NCBI GenBank assembly: GCA_023415495.1
Contig: JAEZKK010000006.1
Span: 62,001-126,000, forward strand
Length of the DNA stretch: 64,000 nucleotides
Source: Bacteroidota bacterium
GTDB lineage: Bacteria; Bacteroidota; Bacteroidia; Bacteroidales; P3
Reading direction: 5' to 3'
Below the pieces are notes generated by a model that worked only from the letters and a program-made list of their open reading frames with translations, made no database searches and had not been told where the DNA came from. The position numbers and the translations under genes were made by a program. Positions 42,164 through 51,200 of this stretch are shown in pieces (position 1 is the first letter of the stretch; every line of letters starts with the position of its first letter).

Positions 42164-44176
42164 ATGAAAAAGAATATAATCATAGTAATAGCAATACTTT
42201 TAGTAGGTAATCTTGCATTCTCTCAAACAGAGAACAAGCTATATCCAAAGATTAATAAGGTAACTGTTTTCTCCGCCTCGGCACAGATAGAGAAAGGTGT
42301 TTTAATCGACCTTAAGCCAGGATTTAATGAGGTAATACTTTGTGGTAACTCTCCTTATTTAAGGAAACAAAGCATTCAGTTTAATAATTCCTCTGATTTT
42401 ATAATTACTGAGTTTACTCCATATATCCAAAAGGTAAGAAACGATATCTCGGCAGAGGAGAAATTAGACTCTAAGACCAAGGCTCAATTAGAGAAATATA
42501 AAGATAGTTTAAAGGTCTTGGAGAAAGAGATTTATGATAATACTAAATATAGACGTGTTTACTATAATGAGAATAATGTATTGACAGATTTGCAATCAGC
42601 TTGTGAGAATGATACTTCTCTAAGTGTAGTAAAGATGAAAGAAGTTTTAAGTTTTTACAGAAACAGGTCAATAGAGATTAAATCTCTTATATATAAGAAT
42701 GAAAAAGAGTTTTATAGGCTTGAAGATAGAAAAAGAGACTTGGAGTTAAGCATTAAATTAATTTTGCAGGGAGATAAGGAAAAAGTAGATGAGAATAAGA
42801 ATGAGTATTATATTAAACTTACTCTTTATACTCAAAGGGAAAACACATCTCTTTTAGAGTATAGATATAGTGTTAATAGAATTTCTTGGACTCCTTTCTA
42901 TGATCTTAAATTCAATAAGTCAAACAATGACGCTCAATTTGTATTAAAAACAGAATTTCAACAAAACACAGCAGAGGATTGGGAAGATGTAAAATTAGTT
43001 TTCTCAACACAAGAATCCGAAGAACAAGGAGAACCAGTAGAATTAGAACCAATGGTTTATTCTCTATACAATACAAAAACAACTCCTCTTAAGTATGGAA
43101 TTTTAACTGGTAGTATTTATGATTCTCAAACAGGAGAGCCTTTGCCTTTTGTAAATGTAATAGTGGAACAAAATGGTGCTCAAATGGGTGGAGCAGAAAC
43201 AGACTTAAATGGACAATTTCAAATTAAACCCTTATCAGCTGGCTATTATGATGTTGTTGCAAGTTCTGTAGCTTATAAAAAAGCATGGAAATATGGTTTA
43301 AGAGTTAGCTCTTCTGGATATTCTTCTGCGGGGAAAATATTACTTGATCCAACAACAGATGAATTAGATGAAGTGGTTATTGCTGACTATTCTTTACCTC
43401 GATTAGAGTATGAAGAGGAAGATGAGAATTATAAAGGAATTCTTGAGAGTGATTCGGATTTTTCATTTAGTGTGGTAGAAGATGCTGTAGCATTGGAAAA
43501 TGAATTCAAAGTAACTTCATTTGAAAGTGCAAGTAATGTAATAAGCATTGCAAAAAATACTCCAACATTATCTAAAGAATATGAGGTTGAGATGAATTAT
43601 TCTATTAAGAGTGGTGAGAAGGCTAAGATTATTCCATTGGATGAAAAGAAGGTTAATTCATTCTTTAAGTTAAATACAGTACCTAAGAAAGAAAAGATTG
43701 TTTATCTCTCAACGCTTATCCCTTCTTGGGAAGATTTGGATTTGATTAATGCTAAGGCAAAGATTTATATTGATGAGAGCTATGTAAACGATTCTTATAT
43801 TTCAATTAATCAAACTGCTGATACTTTAAGTATTCCTATTGGTAAGGAAAAGAGAGTGGTAATTGATAGAAAGGTGAGTTTTTCTCAGCCAAAGAAATTT
43901 AATAGGAAGGGAAGTATTTTAGAAACAACTGTAACAATAGATATTATTGCAAAGAATAATAAGGATGAGGTTGCAAGTTTAAGGATAGATGATCAGGTAC
44001 CTGTTTCTAATATTGAAGATATAATAATTGAAAGAGGAGAAATTTCAGGAGCTGTTATTGACGAAAAGTCAGGACTATTGTATTGGGATTTAAAACTTAA
44101 TCCAATGGAGTCACGCTCCTTTAAAATCATTTACACAATCCGTTATCCAAAAACCACAAAAATTGCTTTTGATTAA
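42164..44176 (+). CDS. DUF4139/DUF4140 domain protein with CarboxypepD_reg-like insertion, paralogue 2
   Basis: 670-residue exported protein, paralogous to its upstream neighbour over the DUF4140 domain (INKVTVFSASAQIEKGVLID) and both halves of DUF4139. Inside DUF4139, at about 313-400, it holds a carboxypeptidase-regulatory-like beta domain (LTGSIYDSQTGEPLPFVNV ... AGYYDVVASSVAYKK), the domain that leads SusC-type receptors. The two paralogues thus differ mainly in the insertion. Signal peptide about 1-20. Function unknown. Confidence 0.85.
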   Translation: MKKNIIIVIAILLVGNLAFSQTENKLYPKINKVTVFSASAQIEKGVLIDLKPGFNEVILCGNSPYLRKQSIQFNNSSDFIITEFTPYIQKVRNDISAEEKLDSKTKAQLEKYKDSLKVLEKEIYDNTKYRRVYYNENNVLTDLQSACENDTSLSVVKMKEVLSFYRNRSIEIKSLIYKNEKEFYRLEDRKRDLELSIKLILQGDKEKVDENKNEYYIKLTLYTQRENTSLLEYRYSVNRISWTPFYDLKFNKSNNDAQFVLKTEFQQNTAEDWEDVKLVFSTQESEEQGEPVELEPMVYSLYNTKTTPLKYGILTGSIYDSQTGEPLPFVNVIVEQNGAQMGGAETDLNGQFQIKPLSAGYYDVVASSVAYKKAWKYGLRVSSSGYSSAGKILLDPTTDELDEVVIADYSLPRLEYEEEDENYKGILESDSDFSFSVVEDAVALENEFKVTSFESASNVISIAKNTPTLSKEYEVEMNYSIKSGEKAKIIPLDEKKVNSFFKLNTVPKKEKIVYLSTLIPSWEDLDLINAKAKIYIDESYVNDSYISINQTADTLSIPIGKEKRVVIDRKVSFSQPKKFNRKGSILETTVTIDIIAKNNKDEVASLRIDDQVPVSNIEDIIIERGEISGAVIDEKSGLLYWDLKLNPMESRSFKIIYTIRYPKTTKIAFD

Positions 44177-44321
44177 AGATTAAAATTAAATAGTATGGAG
44201 GCTTTAGAAAGGGTTAAGAAGGAGTATAGAAGGTCGAATAAGGCTGGAATAATTCTATTATTTAATTTGGATTCAAAATCTAAGGAATAAAGTTTAAATT
44301 AGGAGTAAGTTCTATTTTCTC

Positions 44322-44580
44322 AAATTATAATCAAGAATAAAACTACTAAAGTCAAATTAAAAAGAATTTTTCCTTGATTTAAAAGAATTTTATCTGCGAA
44401 AGAAAGTCACTATGGTAGGTACCATAACACCATTATGGTACCTACCACACGAGTGTTATGGTACCTACCATCCGACTCTTATGGTAGGTACCATAATTAT
44501 CTTTTTAAATTTTGTTGATTTTATGAGGAAATAAAGAACTTGTTTCCTTGTTGTTGCAAAGATACGCAAAACAATTGAAT
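44322..44580 (-). repeat. Family-1 palindrome-array element, copy D
   Basis: Four GGTASSTACC-like units at 44414-44423, 44437-44446, 44460-44469 and 44483-44492, exactly 23 bp apart; the order is GGTAGGTACC, GGTACCTACC twice, GGTAGGTACC. The reverse complement aligns with element A (13288-13546) at matching distances from the array centre (about 131 and 127 bp against 130 and 128). Shared flank words include CTTTTAAATCAAG and TTATTTCC. Confidence 0.85.
44556..44564 (-). promoter_or_regulatory. -7 box inside palindrome element D
   Basis: Reads TATCTTTGC on the minus strand and points into the array, with the same distance to TTATTTCC as in element A. Confidence 0.5.
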
Positions 44581-44622
44581 TACTAAAATAATGATTGAAA
44601 TAAAGATAAACAAATACGCAAT

Positions 44623-45213
44623 CTAAGTAAAGAAAATAAATAATAGGGGTAGGGTTATGCCTATAATTAATTCTATCCCTCCTCTTCCTAATAATCCTTT
44701 CTTCCCTTTATTCATTATCACACCAGTAATAGTAATAAGGATTAGAGATACGGCAAAAAGGTCTGAGAATATTGTCCACCAAAGATTGGGATTATAGTGC
44801 AATCGATTAATTCCACTAATTAAGGGACGTTTCTTTACTGATTCATACATTCCCTTCCCAGTGGCTAAATCCAATTCCAAGGATGAGCCACCTTTGAGAA
44901 ATACTTTCATCCTAAGAGAGTCCGGGAAATAATGTTTGGTATAATTCTTCTCTTCCTCGTATTGGCTAAGCAATTCTTGTTTCACTCTTATTTCATCAAA
45001 GTCCTTAGCATTTAAAGGGTAGGAGCCTTGAACTACAAATTCGTATTGCTTTATTGAATAATCAGAATTGAAATCCTTCTTATGGTTTAGGAATATTCCA
45101 GAGAAGGCATAGAGAAGTATTACTCCTGAGAAAAAGAAAGAAAGGTCGCGATGAATTACTCGCGACCACTTCCTTATTTTATTACCGAAATTCTTTCTTT
45201 CAGCCTCTTTCAT
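44623..45213 (-). CDS. PepSY-associated membrane protein
   Basis: 196-residue inner-membrane protein. The first span (LSFFFSGVILLYAFSGIFLNHK) with the preceding His-Arg motif is typical of PepSY-associated TM proteins; a short periplasmic domain follows, then two C-terminal spans. Such proteins accompany iron or redox functions in other genomes. Its start codon shares one base with the stop of the upstream gene (TAATG), so translation is probably coupled. Confidence 0.78.
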   Translation of the reverse strand: MKEAERKNFGNKIRKWSRVIHRDLSFFFSGVILLYAFSGIFLNHKKDFNSDYSIKQYEFVVQGSYPLNAKDFDEIRVKQELLSQYEEEKNYTKHYFPDSLRMKVFLKGGSSLELDLATGKGMYESVKKRPLISGINRLHYNPNLWWTIFSDLFAVSLILITITGVIMNKGKKGLLGRGGIELIIGITLPLLFIFFT

Positions 45214-45794
45214 TACTTAATCTCGTAAGAATCTGCAACTATATAAAAGAAAGATAGGTATGCCTTACCTGTTTTTGCTTTTTCTTCAGCAATGCGTTTG
45301 CGAAAATTATCTATTCTTTCCATTTCGCTATCAGCAGGAGTCTCGTTTAAAGCTTTCTTTTCCGTTTCGCAACCAGCTTCATCTTCTCCATGTTTTTCAG
45401 CAGTTTTTGCTTTAATACCTTCTTCCCATTTCATAAGATATTCCTCATCAATTCTCTCTTCCATAACCTTACCTTTAACAGAAACCATAGAATTTACACA
45501 ATCCTTAGAAAAAGCATCTTTGCCTTCTCCTGCCTCAATACGGATAGTCTTTGAATCATCTTCACCCATAAGGAAGATTTTCCTTCCACCATGAGCACAA
45601 GTATGAGTACAAACTCCTTCGATTGTGATATCTTTTTCAGTTAAGGTTTCTCCTTTTGCCAGAACTTCATCTACTGTAAGTACTGCATTTTCATCTGCTT
45701 GTTTTGATTTGTTTTGGCAGCTGCTAATAGAAAGCATGGAGAATACTCCAATTACTGCAATTAATAATAAGCTTAGTCTTTTCATTTTTCTCAT
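45213..45794 (-). CDS. Cys-containing lipoprotein with OB-like domain
   Basis: 193-residue predicted lipoprotein (lipobox LSISSC near residue 26). The mature part contains CTHTCAHGGRKIFLMG and a later CVNSMVSVKGKV, suggestive of a small OB-type beta barrel with a Cys/His metal site. A charged C-terminal region follows. Coupled to a PepSY-type membrane protein; a shared role in metal or redox handling is inference. A start three codons downstream (MKRLSLLL) is also possible. Confidence 0.72.
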   Translation of the reverse strand: MRKMKRLSLLLIAVIGVFSMLSISSCQNKSKQADENAVLTVDEVLAKGETLTEKDITIEGVCTHTCAHGGRKIFLMGEDDSKTIRIEAGEGKDAFSKDCVNSMVSVKGKVMEERIDEEYLMKWEEGIKAKTAEKHGEDEAGCETEKKALNETPADSEMERIDNFRKRIAEEKAKTGKAYLSFFYIVADSYEIK

Positions 45795-45976
45795 TTTTTT
45801 TTATTTATAATTATTTGTTTTGTCAATGATTAATCTCTTTGCAAAGTAAATCATTTTTTTTTATATCATGACAATCCTTTTAGTTAAAAGCATACAAATG
45901 GATAATTAATTTAATTTTCTTATGCATCTTTATCTCTGTGATTTATATCTTTATCTAATTATTACTTCAAATATTC

Positions 45977-46007
45977 TTTGCACATGGGAATAAATTCTTA
46001 ACTTTGT
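45977..46007 (+). promoter_or_regulatory. Promoter of argF
   Basis: TTTG (45977-45980) and TAACTTTGT (45999-46007), 18-bp spacer, 43 bp before the ATG. Confidence 0.65.
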
Positions 46008-46050
46008 ACCCTGAATAAATAATTTTTTAACCAATAAATAATTTAAGAAT

Positions 46051-47052
46051 ATGGCATTCAATCTTAAAAACAGAAGTTTCTTAAAACTATTAGACTTCAC
46101 TCCAAAGGAAATTCAATATATGTTAGATTTAGCTCGTGATTTAAAACGTGCTAAATATGCAGGTACAGAAGTTCAAACTCTTAAGGGCAAAAACATAGTT
46201 CTTTTATTCGAAAAGGATTCTACTCGTACTCGTTGTGCTTTTGAAGTAGGTGCTTTAGATCAAGGTGCTCACGTAACTTATTTAGGACCTTCAGGTTCTC
46301 AAATGGGTAAGAAAGAATCAATGAAAGATACTGCAAGAGTTCTTGGTAGAATGTACGATGGTATTGAATATCGTGGTTATGCTCAATCTACTGTTGAAAC
46401 TTTAGCTGAGTATGCTGGTGTTCCAGTATGGAATGGTTTAACTAATGAATTTCACCCAACTCAAATCTTGGCTGATTTCTTAACAATGACAGAACATATA
46501 GACAAGCCTTTAAGTCAAGTTTCTTTCTGCTACTTGGGAGATGCTAAGAACAATATGGGTAACTCTTTAATGGTTGGAGCTGCAAAGATGGGTATGGATT
46601 TCAGAGCTGCTGCTCCAAAGTCTTGCCAACCAGATGCAGAACTTGTTGCTAAATGTCGTGAGATTGCTAAGGAAACAGGTGCTAAGATAACAATCACTGA
46701 TAATGTTGCTGAGGCTGTAAATGGTGTTGACTTCCTTTATACTGACGTTTGGGTATCAATGGGAGAACCAGCAGAGGTATGGGAAGAAAGAATAAAACTT
46801 CTTCGTCCTTACCAAATCAATATGGATGTAGTTAAGATGACAAATAACCCAAAAGTAAAATTCCTTCACTGCCTACCAGCATTTCACAACTTAGAAACAG
46901 AAGTTGGAAGAGATATCCACAAGAAATTTGGATTAGACGCAATGGAAGTAACAGAAGATGTATTCGAAAGCCCAATGTCAATAGTATTTGACGAAGCAGA
47001 AAACCGCCTTCACACAATAAAAGCCGTAATGGTAGCAACTTTAGGTGCATAG
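46051..47052 (+). CDS. argF: Ornithine carbamoyltransferase
   Basis: 333-residue enzyme that joins carbamoyl phosphate and ornithine, or cleaves citrulline. Carbamoyl-phosphate loop STRTR at 57-61; HPTQ and HCLPAFH (about 272-278) complete the active site. It is an ornithine-type enzyme of normal length. The presence of carbamate kinase 9 kb upstream makes a catabolic citrulline route possible. Single-gene unit with promoter and terminator. No Shine-Dalgarno. Confidence 0.96.
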   Translation: MAFNLKNRSFLKLLDFTPKEIQYMLDLARDLKRAKYAGTEVQTLKGKNIVLLFEKDSTRTRCAFEVGALDQGAHVTYLGPSGSQMGKKESMKDTARVLGRMYDGIEYRGYAQSTVETLAEYAGVPVWNGLTNEFHPTQILADFLTMTEHIDKPLSQVSFCYLGDAKNNMGNSLMVGAAKMGMDFRAAAPKSCQPDAELVAKCREIAKETGAKITITDNVAEAVNGVDFLYTDVWVSMGEPAEVWEERIKLLRPYQINMDVVKMTNNPKVKFLHCLPAFHNLETEVGRDIHKKFGLDAMEVTEDVFESPMSIVFDEAENRLHTIKAVMVATLGA

Positions 47053-47079
47053 TTCCTCCATTATTATATGAAATTGTAG

Positions 47080-47108
47080 AGACGCGATTTATCGCGTCTT
47101 TTTTTTTG
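47080..47108 (+). terminator. Terminator of argF
   Basis: AGACGCGA (47080-47087) pairs with TCGCGTCT (47092-47099) around a 4-nt loop, then a T9-10 run. Confidence 0.93.
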
Positions 47109-47211
47109 AAATAACAGATGCCGAATACAAGATATTTAAAGCTTAATAAAATATCTAACACATTGAATATTACATTTCAGATTAAAAGTAATAAAAATAA
47201 ATACATAAAAA

Positions 47212-47244
47212 ATTGTTATATATAAATAAATGATGTATATTTGC
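47212..47244 (+). promoter_or_regulatory. Promoter of the small membrane protein gene
   Basis: ATTG (TTG at 47213-47215) and TATATTTGC (47236-47244) with a 20-bp spacer, 22 bp before the ATG. Confidence 0.75.
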
Positions 47245-47265
47245 AGGGTTGATGTATAATTAATT

Positions 47266-47523
47266 ATGATTGATAAACTAGAATTCAAACTTTTTATGAT
47301 GGGAAAATTTAATTTTATTATTAAAACTTTCGGATTTATAATCTTTACGTATCTATGTGCATTCTTTCTTAAAAGTCTTGAGATTTTCTTTATTGATCAT
47401 TCGAGTGTTGACAAGAGTGTACTATATAATCCAATGGTTATAGGCTTAGCATTAATGTTGGGTGTAATTAAAAGTTTTTCAGAGAAGAATAAAAAGAAGA
47501 AAGATAATATTGATAACAAGTAA
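47266..47523 (+). CDS. Small membrane protein, hypothetical
   Basis: 85 residues with two predicted spans (about 17-37 and 51-67) and a lysine-rich C-terminal tail. No family recognised. A good promoter directly upstream and a GC-rich hairpin with T-tract downstream (47535-47568) support a real gene. Confidence 0.65.
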   Translation: MIDKLEFKLFMMGKFNFIIKTFGFIIFTYLCAFFLKSLEIFFIDHSSVDKSVLYNPMVIGLALMLGVIKSFSEKNKKKKDNIDNK

Positions 47524-47534
47524 TGCAGTTTATT

Positions 47535-47568
47535 CTGGGGTGATGTTATTCGCCCCCATTTTTTTATC
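47535..47568 (+). terminator. Terminator of the small membrane protein gene
   Basis: TGGGG and CCCCA arms around a loop of about 13 nt, followed by a seven-T run. Confidence 0.6.
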
Positions 47569-47635
47569 TTTTCATTCAGAAATATATTTTTATTAGCGAA
47601 AGAACTAAATTAGATACATTGGGAGAGTTTGGCTT

Positions 47636-47746
47636 TTATTGCGAATTTTTCTGATATTTTTGCAATGAATTAGATTCAGACCAGTTCCGTCTATAATAAA
47701 CCTGTCTTGTAACCCCGATCAATCCACAGGTATAACTTATTGTTTT
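47636..47746 (-). pseudogene. Remnant of IS3 OrfB
   Basis: Reads in the -1 frame from the end of orfA: TRQVYYRRNWSES resembles the conserved RQxYY start of IS3 OrfB. The frame stops at 47636-47638. The catalytic DDE domain is absent. Confidence 0.65.
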
Positions 47747-48171
47747 TTCTCTTTCCTTTTTGTAGTAGTCGATTGCTCGGGTGAGTATTTTTTTCTTATT
47801 GGAATGTTTAATTCTTTCTCTGCTATGTCTATCATCATATCAAAGAATATTGCCTTCTCTTGTGCATTTTCTAACTGATGCTCTAAAAGGTTCTTTTGCT
47901 TTTCTAAGAGCTTAACTTGTTGTTCTAACTCTAAGATCTTTTGTTCTGGTGTCTTATTCACTATTAATGGGCTTTGATTTGACCAGTCAAAGATACCATA
48001 TTTTTTTAACCAACAACTAATTGTATGATTTCCTTGTATTCCATAACGAAGCTGTGCTTCTTGTTTTGTTAGAATCCCTTGTTCTATTTCTGATACAATT
48101 TGTAATTTTAAGGACATCGAATAATCCTTTTGAGTACGTTTAACGTACTTTGATTTAATGTGTTCTTCCAT
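47737..48171 (-). CDS. IS3-family transposase OrfA
   Basis: 144-residue DNA-binding protein with an N-terminal helix-turn-helix (about 20-65, ending CWLKKYGIFDW) and a leucine-zipper coiled coil (about 75-110), the standard IS3 OrfA layout. Near the end lies GAAAAAAC, a site of the A6 type used for programmed -1 frameshifting into OrfB. After a -1 shift the frame continues as TISYTCGLIGVTRQVYYRR, typical of an OrfB N terminus, but soon stops. Confidence 0.82.
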   Translation of the reverse strand: MEEHIKSKYVKRTQKDYSMSLKLQIVSEIEQGILTKQEAQLRYGIQGNHTISCWLKKYGIFDWSNQSPLIVNKTPEQKILELEQQVKLLEKQKNLLEHQLENAQEKAIFFDMMIDIAEKELNIPIRKKYSPEQSTTTKRKEKKQ

Positions 48172-48221
48172 ATTGTTACTTTTTGTGTAACGCTATATTC
48201 GGACAAGACAATAACTAAAAT

Positions 48222-48254
48222 AAAAAAGCAACGAATATTCGTTGCTTTTTTTTT
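48222..48254. terminator. 30-bp perfect palindrome with A6/T6 ends
   Basis: AAAAAAGCAACGAAT (48222-48236) and its exact reverse complement (48237-48251), with T to 48254. It works as a bidirectional rho-independent terminator. It lies between the IS remnant and the giant gene and touches the -7 box of the latter. Confidence 0.75.
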
Positions 48255-48262
48255 ATCTTTGC
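48254..48262 (+). promoter_or_regulatory. -7 box of the giant T9SS cargo gene
   Basis: TATCTTTGC, exact consensus match, 25 bp before the ATG. The expected -33 region falls in the terminator palindrome and lacks TTTG. Confidence 0.6.
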
Positions 48263-48286
48263 CAAATCATTTAATATCCACTGGAA

Positions 48287-51200
48287 ATGAAAAAAATATT
48301 ATTCTTTTTAATTGCTTTCTTTTTATGCCTGCAATCCTATAGTCAAATTGTAAGAGTTGGAAATGGAACTGATACTTGTACTTTTTTGCCATTTTCTCCT
48401 AGTAATTGGAACAACTATTCCCAAGAAATTATATTGGCAAGCGAGATTCACGCTGATTCTACTTCAAAATATATTACTGATATTGGATTTGATCCATTTA
48501 ATCAAGGTGTATATACATACGAATTAAGAGGTATGACAATATTGATTGGAAATACTACAGCAAATTCACTCTCTCAAGGTTATTTGCCTCATTCACAAAT
48601 GAGTGTTTGTAAAACTTCTAATTTTACATCCCTTGACAATAATATACCTCTATTACATTTAGATGTACCATTCGAATGGGATAGAACATCAAATATTGTA
48701 ATTGCGTTTTTAAAAAACAGTAATTGGACGGCAACTGGCGGTATATGGGGATTTCTTACTCATACAACAATTGATTCATTAACTAAATATGATATCACTT
48801 CAGGTTATAGTGTAGAAAATCCACCTACACAAGGTGTTTTAACAAATCAAAGATTGAATTTCCAATTTAAAATGATAGGATGTTTTAAACCTGACTCAAT
48901 TCATCTTAATACTATTAATTCAAATAGTGTTGATTTTAGTATTATTAAAAAAGGTGATGCTACAAATTGGGAGGCTCAATATAAGTTAGAATCAGATACT
49001 TCTTGGATAAATGCAATTACAATTACTTCCTCTGACACTAATATTTCTATTAATAATCTTATTGAAAACACTTTTTATAATGTAAGAGTTAGGTCTGTAT
49101 GTAGTCAATGGAATAAAAGTGAATGGATAGAATCGGAGTTTAAAACAAAATGTGAATCTTTATCAATATTCCCATTTTATGAAGATTTTAGTGGGAATAT
49201 TTGTTGGGAAAACCTTTATAATACTTATTTTAAAGTAAGATATGATCATAGTACTGGAATATCTCATTCAGTGTCAATGTCTAATTCTGATAATATTAAT
49301 TCATATTTAGTAAGTCCTCCTTTAAATAGTGAATTAGATTCATTAAATCTTACATTTAAAGCTTCTGGTTCTGGTATTCTTACAATTGGGGTAATGAATA
49401 ATACTATTGATACAAATAATTTTCATCCATTTTTAAGTATTACAAATCCAAATAATACTTATAATGTAAATGTTAAATCTATGAATTTACAAGGATTAAA
49501 CAATTATATTTGTTTTAAAGTTGAATCAGGTTTTGTTATAATTAATAGTATTACAATTGATAAACGTCCTAATTGTAGTGATATTTATAATTTTCAAATT
49601 AATTCAGAATCTCCTACTTCAATAACTTTGAATTGGGATAGATATAATGATAACCACAATGGATTTCAAGTTGCATATAATATTGGAGATACTCTTGATA
49701 TGAATATTGTATCAATAATCAATCTAAATGATTCTGTAACTCTTCCTTTTAAAATAAATGGGCTCTTGCCATCTACTAGATACACAATTGGAGTTAAACA
49801 AAATTGTAGTAGTCATTGGGAAGTAAAAACTGAAAACACTTATGGTTTGCCAGCTCAATTACCTTATTATTGCAATTTTGAAGATTCATTAGAAAATAAT
49901 TCATGGTGTTTTTCAAATAATATTAATGGCTACTTTGAAATTGCTCAAGATATTGATTCAACTACTCAAAAAGTATTAAAAATTCATGCATTAAAATCTG
50001 ATTATAGTACACCATCTATTGTTGTAGCGAGTAGACTGATTAAATCTTCTGGAGTAGGAGGTTATAAATTATCATTTAATACAAAGATTAAAAATCCTGA
50101 CTATTCTTCTAGATATTTAAAGGTGTATGTATTAGATGATACTATATCATATTATGGTGTAAATAAATCTTTTGATTTTTCAACGTTGAATTATAATGGT
50201 TCTCTGAAATTTAATAATGATTATTACATACCACTAAATTATAGTGGAAATTATTCTACTGATATCCCTTATTTAGGTGAATTCGGAAAATTGAAAAAAC
50301 TAATATTTGTTGCATATACAGATTGGATAAGTTCGGATTCAATATTTCTTGGTATAGATAATATTAGAATTGAAGAAAATTCTTGTGCTACTCCAATTTT
50401 GAGTCAAGATTCAATAGGAGCAAACTCAATAAAGTATTCTTGGACTAAAGGAATAGGAGATAATGCTTGGTGGTTATACTATAAAAAATCTTCTGATCAA
50501 AAATATGATTCAGTATATATTAGTAATTCTAATACTTACACTTTAACAAATTTAACTCAAGCTACTCTATATAAAACTTATATTGTTTTGGATTGTGATA
50601 GCAATTTATATTCAAAGGGAAGTAATATTGTTGAAAGCAAAACAGATTGCGAACTTATTGATTCATTACCTTATTTTGAAAATTTTGAATCTTATGCATA
50701 TAATACTTTTATGCCTTGTTGGTATTCTTTTTCTTCTCCAAGAGTTAGAACATTTGAAAATTCAAAGATATTAGAATTTTCAAAAACTAAATATGCAATT
50801 ACACCAAAGTTATCCAACGATATTCCAATAAATTCAACTATGTTAAGATTTAGAATGAGAAAAAACTATCCTCAAACATTTTTAAAAATTGGAGCTATTA
50901 ATGATGTGAATAATACAGCAAGTTGTAATCATATAATTTCTGTTACACCAGATACAATTAATACCTGGCAATGGTTTGAAGTTAAATTGAATAATTATAA
51001 TGGCAATGGTGATCATATAATGTTTACAATATCTGATTCCGTTAATCCCTATTATTATCTTTATATAGATGATATTTCAATTCATAATTATTTGCCATGT
51101 TCTGAAGTTTTGAATTTTTCGATAGATTCAGTTAATAGATCGTTAATCGATATAAAATGGGATAACTTTAACTATTCAGGTCAAGACTACGAAATATCAT

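Larger units (their letters stand above)
44177..44622. other. 446-bp convergent intergenic region
   Basis: Contains the family-1 palindrome element D (44322-44580, minus orientation) with its promoter box. A 31-codon ORF (44194-44289) before it has no supporting feature. No ordinary terminator is visible for either flanking gene. Confidence 0.75.
47636..48210 (-). mobile_element. Truncated IS3-family insertion sequence
   Basis: Contains an intact orfA and about 36 codons of orfB in the -1 frame, ended by a stop. The outer end beside orfA shows TGTCTTGTCC (minus strand, 48201-48210), a plausible IS terminus, about 30 bp before the orfA start. The other end and most of orfB, including the DDE catalytic domain, are missing. 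The element is therefore a non-functional remnant. Confidence 0.7.

Noticed and set aside
44194..44289. 31-codon ORF after the second DUF4139 gene
   Set aside because: No promoter, ribosome-binding site or recognisable sequence; short enough to be chance.
47703..48210. A 508-bp mini-element bounded by TGTCTTGT (47703) and ACAAGACA (48203-48210)
   Set aside because: The inner match lies within readable OrfB sequence that continues to 47636, so the 8-bp match is probably chance.
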